Shown: positions 43,420-52,273 of the stretch, piece after piece
Layout of the letters: every line of letters begins with the position of its first letter
Position numbering within the stretch: the stretch's first letter is position 1
NCBI RefSeq assembly: GCF_001905795.1
Contig: NZ_LIXJ01000025.1
Span: 28,425-92,424, forward strand
DNA length: 64,000 bases
Direction: 5' to 3'
Source of the DNA: Streptomyces sp. CB01580
Lineage (GTDB): Bacteria; Actinomycetota; Actinomycetes; Streptomycetales; Streptomycetaceae
Position numbers and translations under genes: made by a program
The notes under the pieces: generated by a model
What the model saw: the letters and a program-made list of their open reading frames with translations, nothing else
Told to the model about the DNA's origin: nothing
Databases searched by the model: none

Positions 43420-43897
43420 TCCGCCGGACCCGGACCAGGCGGCGCAGACCGGCATCCGACCAGCGCCCGACTCGACGCGCCCCGGCACACGACCACCGCC
43501 TCGCACACCGCGCCGCGACGGCCCGCCACCGGACCACGCACAGCCGCCCGGTCCCGGACCACCAGCTCACCCAGCGCGCCCGGACACGGCACCACCCGTC
43601 CGGACACCGCGCCGCCATCCCGCTCGCTCCGCCCACGCACCACGCCCGGATCCGGGACGACCAAGTCGTGCCCACGCTCCCATCGGCGGCGTCCGCGCTC
43701 GTACACCCTTCCGGCGTACTCGCCGCCCCTCGCCCCGCCGTCGCGGCCGCGTGCACGGGCAACAGACTCAGTCCCCATCCGCCCGCCGCCACCGCACCCT
43801 CGACGAGCCCCGCATGAGCCGGTTCCAGCGCGAGCCGCAGCACGGCCCACCACCACACCCCGCCGAGAACGAGCGCCGGCACCCATCGCCGCACCAT
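43367..43897 (-). CDS. Possible small membrane protein with decayed C-terminus
   Basis: 176 codons if read to the stop. The first 60 residues look genuine: an excellent ribosome site (GGAGGAGG, 5 nt before ATG) and two hydrophobic segments, WVPALVLGGVWWWAVLRLALEP and GAVAAGGWGLSLLPVHAAA. The rest is Arg/Trp/Cys-rich in a way typical of wrong-frame GC-rich DNA, contains the right 53-bp repeat, and overlaps the SDR gene on the other strand by 53 nt. A shorter original gene of perhaps 70-90 codons that has lost its stop by frameshift is likely. No function recognised. Confidence 0.4.
   Translation of the reverse strand: MVRRWVPALVLGGVWWWAVLRLALEPAHAGLVEGAVAAGGWGLSLLPVHAAATAGRGAASTPEGCTSADAADGSVGTTWSSRIRAWCVGGASGMAARCPDGWCRVRARWVSWWSGTGRLCVVRWRAVAARCARRWSCAGARRVGRWSDAGLRRLVRVRRITRAWSRRRSGEGSGRS
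43575..43627. repeat. 53-bp direct repeat, right copy
   Basis: Second copy of the repeat at 42493-42545, same orientation, 1,082 bp apart. Lies inside the doubtful open frame 43367-43897. Confidence 0.9.
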
Positions 43898-44385
43898 GGC
43901 TGCCTCCTCCGGCCGAACCTAGTTCGGCGCGCTCGCCCGGCGCGAGGGCGCACCGATGCGCCACCGGCGCGCGGTCTGCGGGCCGAAGCGCGTTGTGCGC
44001 TCTCGCCTGGAGTTCCCCGAGCGTGCTGTGCGGATTCGTGTCCGTGGGCCGCCCGGTCGGAAGCCCCTCCGGTACCGGTCCCGGCCGCACCGACCATGCT
44101 CCTGTCCGGCAGGGCGCGGCTGGCGTGCGACGCGACGGGCCGGACACGGTCCGGGGGCGCCCTCACCGCCCGACGCCCTCTCCTCGAAGTCTGGCGCGCC
44201 GACGCCCCGACCGCATCCAGAGCGACGGCAGGCCCCACCCGAAGCGCGCCCGCCCGAAGCGGTGGCGCCCGGGGCGGCCTCCGAATGACTCCGGGAGCGG
44301 TGTTTCCGCCGGCCCCGAGCGGCGTCCCGGCCGTTCCATACGCCCCAGCCGTTTCACACGCCCGTGGCGGCACCTGGACACAGCA

Positions 44386-44423
44386 GAGCCCCCACCGTCC
44401 CGGACAGGGCTCGGCGGGGGCTC
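44386..44423. terminator. Hairpin in gene-poor stretch
   Basis: GAGCCCCCACCG and CGGCGGGGGCTC pair with one mismatch around a 14-nt loop. Orientation of the transcript it would end is unclear. Confidence 0.45.
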
Positions 44424-44659
44424 GGAGGCGGCTCGGCAGGCATGGTCGGGCCCGGCACGCAGGTTCCGCCGCAGAGGACGGATGCGACGCCTTCGCCTCG
44501 AAGGGGCCGGCCGTCCGCGTCGGTCATCCACGTCAGCCATCCACGTCAGTCGATCGCCTCACGCACGCGCACGGAACTCCTCGCATCGCACATCCACACT
44601 GCAACAGGCACGCCATGGACGACACGGACAGACACGCGGAAGCCGCAGGCAGACGCACA

Positions 44660-44692
44660 GAAGCCCCGGCCCCCATGAGGGACCAGGGCTTC
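44660..44692 (-). terminator. Terminator after clgR
   Basis: GAAGCCC / GGGCTTC arms with partial inner pairing (GGCCCC/GGGACC), 23 nt beyond the clgR stop on the minus strand. Confidence 0.55.
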
Positions 44693-44714
44693 CCCTGTAC
44701 ACCGGACCGCGCGG

Positions 44715-45098
44715 TCAGGCGGCGACGACATCCACCGCTTTCGTGGGCGCCTTGATCGTCACCCGCCCCGTCGGCACACCCGCCACCGACGTCACGGAGA
44801 CGGAGTTGAGCACCGGACGCACCGGCACGGGCACCGGATCGCTGGCTGCTGCCGACTCGGCCAGTTCGGCCAGCGACAGCTCATCGCTCACTTCACGCAT
44901 GAGCTCGGACATCCGTACGTCAAGCGCGTCGCAAATGGCGGAGAGCAGTTCGGAGGACGCCTCCTTCTGCCCCCGCTCCACCTCGGAGAGATAGCCGAGC
45001 GAGACTCGGGCGGACGAGGAGACTTCGCGCAGAGTACGGCCTTGGCGCTGGCGCTGCCGACGCAGCACGTCACCAAGCAGGCGACGGAGCAGAATCAT
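44715..45098 (-). CDS. clgR: Clp-protease gene regulator ClgR
   Basis: 127 residues. Helix-turn-helix of the Xre type at about 10-65: LLGDVLRRQRQRQGRTLREVSSSARVSLGYLSEVERGQKEASSELLSAICDALDV is the ClgR sequence as I know it. It activates clpP and lon genes and, in some actinomycetes, DNA repair genes. The protein ends VDVVAA: in Streptomyces the C-terminal Ala-Ala makes ClgR a substrate of ClpP, closing a feedback loop. ATG start with GGAGGG 8 nt upstream. Downstream of cinA, same strand. Confidence 0.9.
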   Translation of the reverse strand: MILLRRLLGDVLRRQRQRQGRTLREVSSSARVSLGYLSEVERGQKEASSELLSAICDALDVRMSELMREVSDELSLAELAESAAASDPVPVPVRPVLNSVSVTSVAGVPTGRVTIKAPTKAVDVVAA

Positions 45099-45207
45099 CG
45101 GTGGCTCCCTCCTCGGACCGCGTAGCCGCATCCTTCACGCCCCACCGTACCGCCTTGCGCCGCGGCCGTGCGGGGAGCGATGTCGTGTTCACTCAGGGCT
45201 GCAAACA

Positions 45208-45717
45208 TCAATTCCCCCCGTTCTGTTCCGTATCCTGTGCGCCTGCATTCTTGCCGAGTTTGTCGGAAAGCAGTGTGAGAACGTTTCGTACGCTCTCCTT
45301 ACGGATGTCCGCACGGCTGCCGTTCAACCGCAGCGCGGCCACATTCTCCGCACCGTCCGGCCCGGACACCGCGACGAAGACCGTGCCGACGGGCTTTCCG
45401 TCCTGCGGGTCGGGGCCCGCGACGCCGGTGGTCGCCACTCCCCAGTCTGCACCGAGAACGCGCCGCACACCTGTCGCCATCTGCCGCGCCACGTCCGCGT
45501 CGACCGCGCCGCGCTCCGCCAGGAGGGCACCGTCCACACCGAGCAGTTCCCGCTTCAGGGGCGTCGCGTAGGCCGTCACGGACCCCCGGAAGGAACGCGA
45601 GGCGCCCGGTACGGACGTCAGCTCCGCCGCGACCAGGCCACCGGTCAGGGACTCGGCGACGGCGAGCGTCTCGCCGCGCTCCGCGAGCAGTTCCAGGGCC
45701 CGGGCCGCGGCCGTCAC
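45208..45717 (-). CDS. cinA: CinA-family C-terminal domain protein (nicotinamide-nucleotide amidase-like)
   Basis: 169 residues: only the CinA C-terminal (amidase) domain, without the N-terminal MoCF-like domain. LAVAESLTGGLVAAELTSVPGASRSFRGSVTAYA, GVATTGVAGPDPQDGKPVGTVFVAV are the family signatures; Ser and Thr in AESLTGG are catalytic. Family members deamidate NMN. GTG start overlaps the pgsA stop (GTGA). Located upstream of clgR; cinA is a known ClgR-linked gene. Confidence 0.9.
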   Translation of the reverse strand: MTAAARALELLAERGETLAVAESLTGGLVAAELTSVPGASRSFRGSVTAYATPLKRELLGVDGALLAERGAVDADVARQMATGVRRVLGADWGVATTGVAGPDPQDGKPVGTVFVAVSGPDGAENVAALRLNGSRADIRKESVRNVLTLLSDKLGKNAGAQDTEQNGGN

Positions 45718-46448
45718 CGCTCCGCCCCCGCGGAACCGCGGTCGCCCGACTCCCCCGGAGTCCCGGACGCCCCGGCCGTAGGGCTCGAAGCCGCGACAGC
45801 GGCCCGTTCGGACGCGAGCCCCCTGCGCCGCAGTACGACGGCCTGACGTACGTAGTCGAGCCCGGTGGCGACCGTCAGCGCAACGGCGAGCGCCATCACC
45901 CAGAAGCGCAGGGTGGCGAGCGGGCCCGTCAGCGCCAGCACGTACATGCCGACCGCCACACCCTGGGCCAGCGTCTTCATCTTCCCGCCGCGGCTGGCCG
46001 GAATCACCCCGTGCCGGATCACCCAGAACCGCAGCAGCGTGATGCCTATCTCGCGGAAGAGGATCACGCCCGTGACCCACCAGGGAAGGTCGCCCAGATA
46101 CGACAGGCAGATCAGTGCCGAGCCCATGATCGCCTTGTCCGCGATCGGGTCGGCGATCTTCCCGAAATCGGTGACCAGGTTGTACGTGCGTGCGAGATGG
46201 CCGTCGAACAGGTCGGTGATCATGGCAATGGCGAACGCCGCCCAGGCGAACGACCGCCAGGCCGGGTCGTAGCCGCCGTTGTGCAGCAGCAACAGCACGA
46301 AGCCGGGCACCAGCACCAGCCGGAGCATGGTGAGCAGATTCGCGATGTTCCACAGGCTGGCCTGGTTGACGGCCGCGGAACCCAGCTTGCCGCCGCGGAC
46401 CGGCTTCGCGCCGGAGCCGCCTGCCGCGGATGCCGGGACTCCCGTCAT
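45714..46448 (-). CDS. pgsA: CDP-diacylglycerol-glycerol-3-phosphate 3-phosphatidyltransferase PgsA
   Basis: 244 residues, about five to six membrane helices. The CDP-alcohol phosphotransferase motif D-G-x2-A-R-x8-G-x3-D-x3-D is complete in DLFDGHLARTYNLVTDFGKIADPIADK (about residues 77-103). Makes phosphatidylglycerophosphate, precursor of phosphatidylglycerol and cardiolipin. ATG overlaps the rimO stop, cinA overlaps its own stop: a tightly coupled rimO-pgsA-cinA operon. Both termini carry disordered Gly/Ala/Ser tails. Confidence 0.94.
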   Translation of the reverse strand: MTGVPASAAGGSGAKPVRGGKLGSAAVNQASLWNIANLLTMLRLVLVPGFVLLLLHNGGYDPAWRSFAWAAFAIAMITDLFDGHLARTYNLVTDFGKIADPIADKAIMGSALICLSYLGDLPWWVTGVILFREIGITLLRFWVIRHGVIPASRGGKMKTLAQGVAVGMYVLALTGPLATLRFWVMALAVALTVATGLDYVRQAVVLRRRGLASERAAVAASSPTAGASGTPGESGDRGSAGAER

Positions 46449-47914
46449 CTGGCCGCCTCCACGAGCTCGGAACACTCGGCCACCAGGTCCACTCCTTCGG
46501 TACCGACGACCTTTGCCTCGACCATACGGCCGGGCACGAGGCCCTCGCGTGTCGTGAGGAGCACCTGGCCGTCCGTCTCGGGCGCCTGGTGCGCCGCGCG
46601 CCCCACCGCGCCGTCCTCGTCGTCCACGGACTCGACGAGCACCTGGAGGGTCTCGCCGAGGCGCTCCTCGGCCCGCTGCGAGGTCAGTTCCTCGGCCAGC
46701 CGGGAGATGTGCGCGAGCCGTTCCGCGACGACGTCGGCGTCCAGCTTGTTCTCGTAACCGGCCGCCTCGGTGCCCTCCTCGTCGGAGTAGCCGAAGACGC
46801 CGATGGCGTCGAGCCGGGCACCGGTGAGGAAGCGTTCCAGCTCCGCCAGGTCGGCCTCGGTCTCGCCGGGGAAGCCGACGATGAAGTTGGAGCGGGCACC
46901 TGCCTGCGGGGCCTTGCCGCGGATGGTGTCCAGGAGTTCCAGGAAGCGGTCGGTGTCGCCGAAGCGGCGCATCGCCCGCAGCACGCCGGGGGCCGAGTGC
47001 TGGAAGGACAGGTCGAAGTACGGGGCGACCTTCGGGGTCGAGGTCAGCACGTCGATGAGGCCCGGCCGCATCTCCGCGGGCTGCAGATAGCTGACCCGGA
47101 TCCGCTCGATCCCGTCCACCTCGGCGAGCTCCGGCAGGAGCGTCTCCAGCAGCCGGATGTCGCCGAGGTCCTTGCCGTACGAGGTGTTGTTCTCGGAGAC
47201 CAGCATGACCTCCTTCACACCCTGCTCGGCCAGCCAGCGGGTCTCCCCCAGGACGTCCGACGGGCGCCGCGAGATGAAGGAACCGCGGAAGGACGGGATG
47301 GCGCAGAAGGAGCAGCGGCGGTCGCAGCCGGAGGCGAGTTTCACCGAGGCGACGGGGCTGGTGCCCAGCCTCCGGCGCAGTGGTGCTCGCGGGCCGGAGA
47401 CGGGTGCGACGCCCTCGGGCAGGTCCGCCGGCGCGGGCACGGCCGGCTGCGCGTGGCCGGGCAGGGCCACGGCGGCGTCCTGCCGCTCGGCCGGGCTGAT
47501 CGGCAGGAGCTTGCGGCGGTCACGCGGGGCGTGCGAGGCGTGGATGCCGCCGCTCAGAATGGTCTGGAGGCGGTCGGAGATGTCGGCGTAGTCGTCGAAT
47601 CCGAGGACGCCGTCCGCCTCGGGCAGGGCCTCGGCGAGGTCCTTTCCGTAGCGCTCGGCCATGCAGCCGACGGCGACCACGGCCTGGGTCCTGCCGTGGT
47701 CCTTCAGGTCATTGGCTTCGAGCAGGGCGTCGACGGAGTCCTTCTTGGCGGCCTCGACGAATCCGCAGGTGTTGACGACGGCGACGTCCGCGTCGGAGGC
47801 GTCCTCGACGAGCTCCCAGCCGTCCGCTGCCAAGCGGCCTGCGAGCTCCTCCGAGTCCACCTCGTTACGGGCGCAGCCGAGAGTGACAAGGGCGACGGTA
47901 CGGCGTTCGGGCAT
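46445..47914 (-). CDS. rimO: Ribosomal protein S12 methylthiotransferase RimO
   Basis: 489 residues. Same architecture as MiaB: UPF0004 domain with LGCARNEVDSE, NTCGFVEAAKKDS (diagnostic for RimO) and VGCMAERYG, radical-SAM CDRRCSFC (about 197) and C-terminal TRAM domain. Methylthiolates Asp of uS12. An insertion of about 40 residues between the first two domains (HASHAPRDRRKL to RRRLGTSP) is usual in Streptomyces. ATG start; no strong ribosome site. First gene of the rimO-pgsA-cinA group, separated from the upstream gene by a terminator. Confidence 0.95.
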   Translation of the reverse strand: MPERRTVALVTLGCARNEVDSEELAGRLAADGWELVEDASDADVAVVNTCGFVEAAKKDSVDALLEANDLKDHGRTQAVVAVGCMAERYGKDLAEALPEADGVLGFDDYADISDRLQTILSGGIHASHAPRDRRKLLPISPAERQDAAVALPGHAQPAVPAPADLPEGVAPVSGPRAPLRRRLGTSPVASVKLASGCDRRCSFCAIPSFRGSFISRRPSDVLGETRWLAEQGVKEVMLVSENNTSYGKDLGDIRLLETLLPELAEVDGIERIRVSYLQPAEMRPGLIDVLTSTPKVAPYFDLSFQHSAPGVLRAMRRFGDTDRFLELLDTIRGKAPQAGARSNFIVGFPGETEADLAELERFLTGARLDAIGVFGYSDEEGTEAAGYENKLDADVVAERLAHISRLAEELTSQRAEERLGETLQVLVESVDDEDGAVGRAAHQAPETDGQVLLTTREGLVPGRMVEAKVVGTEGVDLVAECSELVEAAR

Positions 47915-48007
47915 GGGCTCAAGACTACTTTGTCCCGGCACACGCCCTGCCCTGCAGGGTTCCCTCGTCGTTCCCTCGTCGTTTCCCCGTCACGTCCGGT
48001 GACGAAA

Positions 48008-48045
48008 GCGGCGGGTGCCCGGCACGGTCGCCGGGCACCCGCCGC
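48008..48045 (-). terminator. Terminator of the RodZ-like gene
   Basis: Perfect 16-bp arms GCGGCGGGTGCCCGGC and complement around ACGGTC, 28 nt beyond the stop codon. Confidence 0.8.
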
Positions 48046-48072
48046 CTCCGTGGAGCCGTCCGGGGCCGTACG

Positions 48073-48876
48073 TCAGCCGACCGCCGGGTCGCCCTTCGTG
48101 TACGAGAGCCGCTCGACCTGGCCGGGCTGGAACTTGTCCTCGACCTTCTTGCCGTTCACGTAGAGCTCGATGGACCCGGCGTCACCGAGGACGAGGTCGA
48201 CCCGCTCCTGATCCTGGAAGGTCTTGGACTGGCCCTGGAGCAGCAGGCCGTCGAAGAGCAGCCGCCCGTTGTGGTCCTTGGCGGAGATCCAGCTCTTGCC
48301 CTGGCTGGCGCTGAGCTTCACCGTCACCTTGTCCCGGGGGGCCGCGGCGATGGCGCTGTCGGAGGTCTCCGGCCTGGGGGCCGCGGACTTGCCGGCCTTG
48401 GGCCGGGGGCTCTCCGTGTTGGCGGTCGCACCCTCCGCGACCTGCGTGGTCGTGGGTCCGTCGTTGTTGCCGTCCTTGACGACCGTGAAGCCGACGAAGC
48501 CGACCACGACGACGATCGCCGCCACCATGGCGGCCGTCCAGTTGGGGCGGCGGGGTTCGGACCGGATGCGCTCGGCCTCGAACAGCGGGGCCGCTGACGT
48601 GGGTGCCGGGCGGCCGCCGTGCTCGTCGTCGTACTGCGCGACCAGTGGTTCCGGATCGATGTGGACGGCGCGTGCCAGCGCGCGGATGTGACCGCGCGCG
48701 TACACGTCGCCGCCGCAGCGGGAGAAGTCGTCCTCTTCGATCGCGTGCACGATGGGGATGCGCACCCGCGTGGACGTACTGATTTCTTCGACCGTGAGAC
48801 CTGCGGCGATACGAGCCTGCTGAAGCACTCGACCGATCGAAGGCCGGTCGTCTTCGGGAGAGTTGCCGATGGACAC
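48073..48876 (-). CDS. RodZ-like helix-turn-helix membrane protein
   Basis: 267 residues. Cytoplasmic Xre/RodZ helix-turn-helix (about 12-80: SIGRVLQQARIAAGLTVEEISTSTRVRIPIVHAIEEDDFSRCGGDVYARGHIRALARAV), a single TM helix (about 113-135: TAAMVAAIVVVVGFVGFTVV), a Thr/Pro/Ala linker and an extracellular DUF4115 beta domain (about 180-262). This is the RodZ plan; in rods RodZ couples MreB to cell-wall synthesis, but in Streptomyces its role is less clear. GTG start at the conserved MSIGN. Located between ftsK and rimO. Confidence 0.85.
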   Translation of the reverse strand: MSIGNSPEDDRPSIGRVLQQARIAAGLTVEEISTSTRVRIPIVHAIEEDDFSRCGGDVYARGHIRALARAVHIDPEPLVAQYDDEHGGRPAPTSAAPLFEAERIRSEPRRPNWTAAMVAAIVVVVGFVGFTVVKDGNNDGPTTTQVAEGATANTESPRPKAGKSAAPRPETSDSAIAAAPRDKVTVKLSASQGKSWISAKDHNGRLLFDGLLLQGQSKTFQDQERVDLVLGDAGSIELYVNGKKVEDKFQPGQVERLSYTKGDPAVG

Positions 48877-49080
48877 GGGGGCGCCTTTCGAGCGTGAGCC
48901 ACCTGCTGGATGTTCAGTCTAGGGGGGGTACGAAAGAGTGGAGCAACCGGGAGGAAGGACTTTGTACGCCATCGGACTCGCACGCGGTCCGACGCGCCGG
49001 GCCGCCCCGGGGAGAACCATCCTGCCGCCCCTCCCCTCAACTTGACGTACGACCCGGCGAAACGGTTGCCCGTACTTCAC

Positions 49081-51891
49081 CTACGAGGCGGGTTCCCCGC
49101 GGATCAGCGCCAACACCCCGTCCAGCTCGTCGGGTTTCACCAGGACGTCCCGGGCCTTGGAACCCTCGCTCGGTCCCACGATGTTCCGCGACTCCATCAG
49201 ATCCATGAGCCGGCCCGCCTTGGCGAAGCCGACCCTCAGCTTGCGCTGGAGCATCGAGGTGGACCCGAACTGGGTGGACACGACCAGCTCGGCGGCCTGG
49301 CAGAGCAGGTCCAGGTCGTCGCCGATGTCCTCGTCGATCTCCTTCTTCTTGCCCGTGCCGACCACCACGTCCTCGCGGAAGACCGGCGTCATCTGATCCT
49401 TGCAGTGCCGGACGACGGCAGCGACCTCGTCCTCGGTGACGAAGGCCCCCTGCATCCGGGTGGGCTTGTTGGCCCCCATCGGCAGGAACAGCCCGTCGCC
49501 CTTCCCGATGAGCTTCTCGGCACCGGGCTGGTCGAGGATGACGCGGCTGTCGGCCAGCGACGACGTCGCGAAGGCGAGCCGTGAGGGCACGTTCGCCTTG
49601 ATCAGACCCGTGACGACGTCGACCGAGGGCCGCTGGGTGGCGAGCACCAGATGGATCCCCGCGGCGCGGGCCAGTTGGGTGATGCGGACGATGGCATCCT
49701 CCACGTCGCGCGGGGCGACCATCATCAGGTCGGCGAGCTCGTCGACGATCACCAGCAGGTACGGGTACGGCGAGAGCTCGCGCTCACTGCCCTCCGGCGG
49801 CTTGACCTTGCCGTCGCGCACGGCCCGGTTGAAGTCGTCGATGTGCCGGTAGCCGAAGGCGGCGAGGTCGTCGTACCGGAGGTCCATCTCCCGCACGACC
49901 CACTGGAGGGCCTCGGCGGCCCGCTTGGGGTTGGTGATGATCGGCGTGATCAGGTGCGGGATGCCCTCGTACGCGGTCAGCTCGACGCGCTTGGGGTCGA
50001 CCAGCACCATGCGGACGTCCTCCGGGGTCGCCCGCACCATGATCGAGGTGATCAGACAGTTGATGCAGGACGACTTGCCGGACCCGGTGGCACCGGCCAC
50101 CAGCACGTGCGGCATCTTCGCCAGGTTGGCCATCACATAGCCGCCCTCGACGTCCTTGCCGAGCGCGACCAGCATCGGGTGGTCGTCCTCGGCGGCGTCG
50201 GCGAGGCGCAGCACGTCGCCGAGGTTGACCATCTCGCGGTCGCTGTTGGGGATCTCGATGCCCACCGCCGACTTCCCCGGGATCGGGGAGATGATCCGGA
50301 CGTCCGGGCTGGCGACGGCGTACGCGATGTTCTTGGCGAGGGCGGTGATCCGCTCGACCTTCACGGCGGGACCGAGCTCCACCTCGTAGCGGGTGACCGT
50401 CGGGCCCCGGGTGAAGCCGGTGACCGCGGCGTCGACCTTGAACTCGGTGAAGACGTTCGTCAGGGCCGCGACGATCGCGTCGTTGGCGGCGCTGCGGGTC
50501 TTGCCGGGCCCGCCGCGTTCCAGCAGGTCGAGCGAGGGCAGCGCGTAGGTGATGTCCCCGGACAGCTGGAGCTGTTCGGCGCGGGCCGGCAGCGGTTCGG
50601 ACTGCGACCGGTCGGGCGCGGGCTTCGTCAGGTCGGGCACGCTGCCCGACGACACCGGGGACTTCGCCTGCTTCCCCCCCCCGGCAGCGGGCTCGCTCTC
50701 CCGGGCGCCCGGGGCCGGCGGCGCCGGGCGTTCGCGGTCGACGGAGACGCCCTGGGTGAGGTCGGCGACGATCGGCGAGGGCGGCATGCCGTTGAGCACG
50801 GCCCCGTCGAGCGCGGCGGCGGCCGCCGCGGCGACGTCCACCGCGTCCATGGTGCGGTTCGTCGCGGGCTGTGCGGAGGGCCTGCGGGGGCCGCGGCGCC
50901 GGGAGAGCGCCTCGACCTCCGCCTGTTCGGGGTCGTACTCCCCGGAGGTCTCCGAACGGCGTGCGGAGGAACGTCGGGAGCGGGCGGGCAGGGCCTCGCG
51001 CCACTGCTCCTCGTAGCGCTCGTCGTCGTTCTCCTCGTCGTCCGCGGGATCGTACGGCGGATCCAGGACGCCCAGCTTGGTGCCGAGCAGGCGCAGCCGT
51101 TGCGGAATGGCGTTGACCGGGGTGGCGGTGACGACGAGCAGCCCGAAGACGGTGAGAAGGAGCAGCAGTGGTACGGCGAGGACCTCGCCCATGGTGTAGA
51201 TCAACGGCTTGGAGGCGGCCCAGCCGATCAGCCCACCCGCGTCCTGCATCGCCGTCGTGCCGTCGTTCCGGCCGGGCGATCCGCACGCGATGTGGACCTG
51301 TCCCAGCACACCGACGACCAGGGCGGAGAGTCCGATGACGATGCGGCCGTTGGCCTCGGGCCGCTCCGGGTGGCGGATCAGCCGGACGGCGATGGTGCCG
51401 AGCAGTATCGGCACGAGCAGATCGAGCCGCCCGAAGGCCCCGGTGACGAGCATCTCGACGAGGTCGCCGACGGGACCGCGCAGGTTGGACCAGGTGCCCG
51501 CGGCGACGACGAGCGCCAGGCCGAGCAGGAGCAGAGCGATGCCGTCCTTGCGGTGCGCGGGATCGAGTCCCTTGGCGCCGCGTCCTATGCCGCGGAACAT
51601 CGCGCCGACGGCGTGCGCGGCACCGAGCCAGACGGCGCGCGCCAGGCGGTACACGCCGCTGGTGGGCGACGGCGCCGGGCGCGGTGCGGCCGGCCTCCTC
51701 GCCGCCTTCTTGGCGGGCGCCTTCTTCGCAGGCGCGTTCTTCGAGGGCGCGCTCTTCTTCGCTGCGGGCTTCCTGGCGGGCGCGGCTTTCTTGGCCGGCG
51801 CGGCCTTCTTGACGGGCCCCGCGGTACGGCCGACGCGCTTCGCGGTGCCCGCCGTGCCCTGGGAACCCTTGCCGGACGTACGTGAGGCCAT
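49081..51891 (-). CDS. ftsK: DNA translocase FtsK
   Basis: 936 residues. A Lys/Ala/Pro-rich N-terminal tail (about 25-70, repeated PAKKAAP units) precedes four membrane helices (about 120-290), an acidic and Pro-rich linker (about 300-470), and the motor: Walker A GATGSGKSS (about 600), Walker B YLLVIVDELADLM, then VLATQRPSVDVVTG and the DNA-reading gamma winged helix at the end (LLCQAAELVVSTQFGSTSMLQRKLRVGFAKAGRLMDLMESRNIVGP). It pumps chromosomes across sporulation septa. ATG start MASRTSG. Upstream gap holds the promoter. Confidence 0.95.
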   Translation of the reverse strand: MASRTSGKGSQGTAGTAKRVGRTAGPVKKAAPAKKAAPARKPAAKKSAPSKNAPAKKAPAKKAARRPAAPRPAPSPTSGVYRLARAVWLGAAHAVGAMFRGIGRGAKGLDPAHRKDGIALLLLGLALVVAAGTWSNLRGPVGDLVEMLVTGAFGRLDLLVPILLGTIAVRLIRHPERPEANGRIVIGLSALVVGVLGQVHIACGSPGRNDGTTAMQDAGGLIGWAASKPLIYTMGEVLAVPLLLLLTVFGLLVVTATPVNAIPQRLRLLGTKLGVLDPPYDPADDEENDDERYEEQWREALPARSRRSSARRSETSGEYDPEQAEVEALSRRRGPRRPSAQPATNRTMDAVDVAAAAAAALDGAVLNGMPPSPIVADLTQGVSVDRERPAPPAPGARESEPAAGGGKQAKSPVSSGSVPDLTKPAPDRSQSEPLPARAEQLQLSGDITYALPSLDLLERGGPGKTRSAANDAIVAALTNVFTEFKVDAAVTGFTRGPTVTRYEVELGPAVKVERITALAKNIAYAVASPDVRIISPIPGKSAVGIEIPNSDREMVNLGDVLRLADAAEDDHPMLVALGKDVEGGYVMANLAKMPHVLVAGATGSGKSSCINCLITSIMVRATPEDVRMVLVDPKRVELTAYEGIPHLITPIITNPKRAAEALQWVVREMDLRYDDLAAFGYRHIDDFNRAVRDGKVKPPEGSERELSPYPYLLVIVDELADLMMVAPRDVEDAIVRITQLARAAGIHLVLATQRPSVDVVTGLIKANVPSRLAFATSSLADSRVILDQPGAEKLIGKGDGLFLPMGANKPTRMQGAFVTEDEVAAVVRHCKDQMTPVFREDVVVGTGKKKEIDEDIGDDLDLLCQAAELVVSTQFGSTSMLQRKLRVGFAKAGRLMDLMESRNIVGPSEGSKARDVLVKPDELDGVLALIRGEPAS

Positions 51892-52273
51892 GATGCCGAG
51901 GTTACCGGTGCCGACGGCGGTGAACACGTGCCCCTGCCGCTTCACCCGACCGTGTCGCCGGTCGGGGGCCGGAAACTGACATGTCCTCACGCCTCCGCGC
52001 GACGGGGCGCGCCTGGTGACGGGGCGTCGGGCGGGCGGAAGGGAGAGGCGGTTGGACGAACGTCCGGACCATCGCCCGCGCCCTGGCCGGGAATCGATCC
52101 CCGCCCGGCTTCCAAGGAGCCGCGCGTCCGGACGTCGGCCCCCGCATGTGCGCGTACCGCGCCGTACGCCGCCGGGTCCCGGCGCGGCGGCAAAACCGCA
52201 CCCAGCCCGAACGTGTGAACGCGCCTGCCCTGCGACGTGGGCATGCTTCCCACGGCCCGTCGGGGCCGGACCG
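51892..52273. other. Intergenic region osaB / ftsK
   Basis: 382 nt; both flanking genes read on the minus strand, so it contains the osaB 3' end and the ftsK promoter. A segment near 52084-52115 looks superficially like a tRNA T-arm but has no cloverleaf. No gene seen. Confidence 0.5.

Larger units (their letters stand above)
43898..44714. other. Gene-poor stretch upstream of clgR terminator
   Basis: About 820 nt without a convincing gene. Frames are open on both strands but lack ribosome sites and sensible composition. It holds two hairpins (44386-44423 and 44660-44692). May be degraded coding DNA. Confidence 0.5.

Noticed and set aside
52084..52125. Possible tRNA T-arm (GGGAATCGATCCCC region) between osaB and ftsK
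   Set aside because: No TTCRANY loop, no acceptor or anticodon stem can be built around it.
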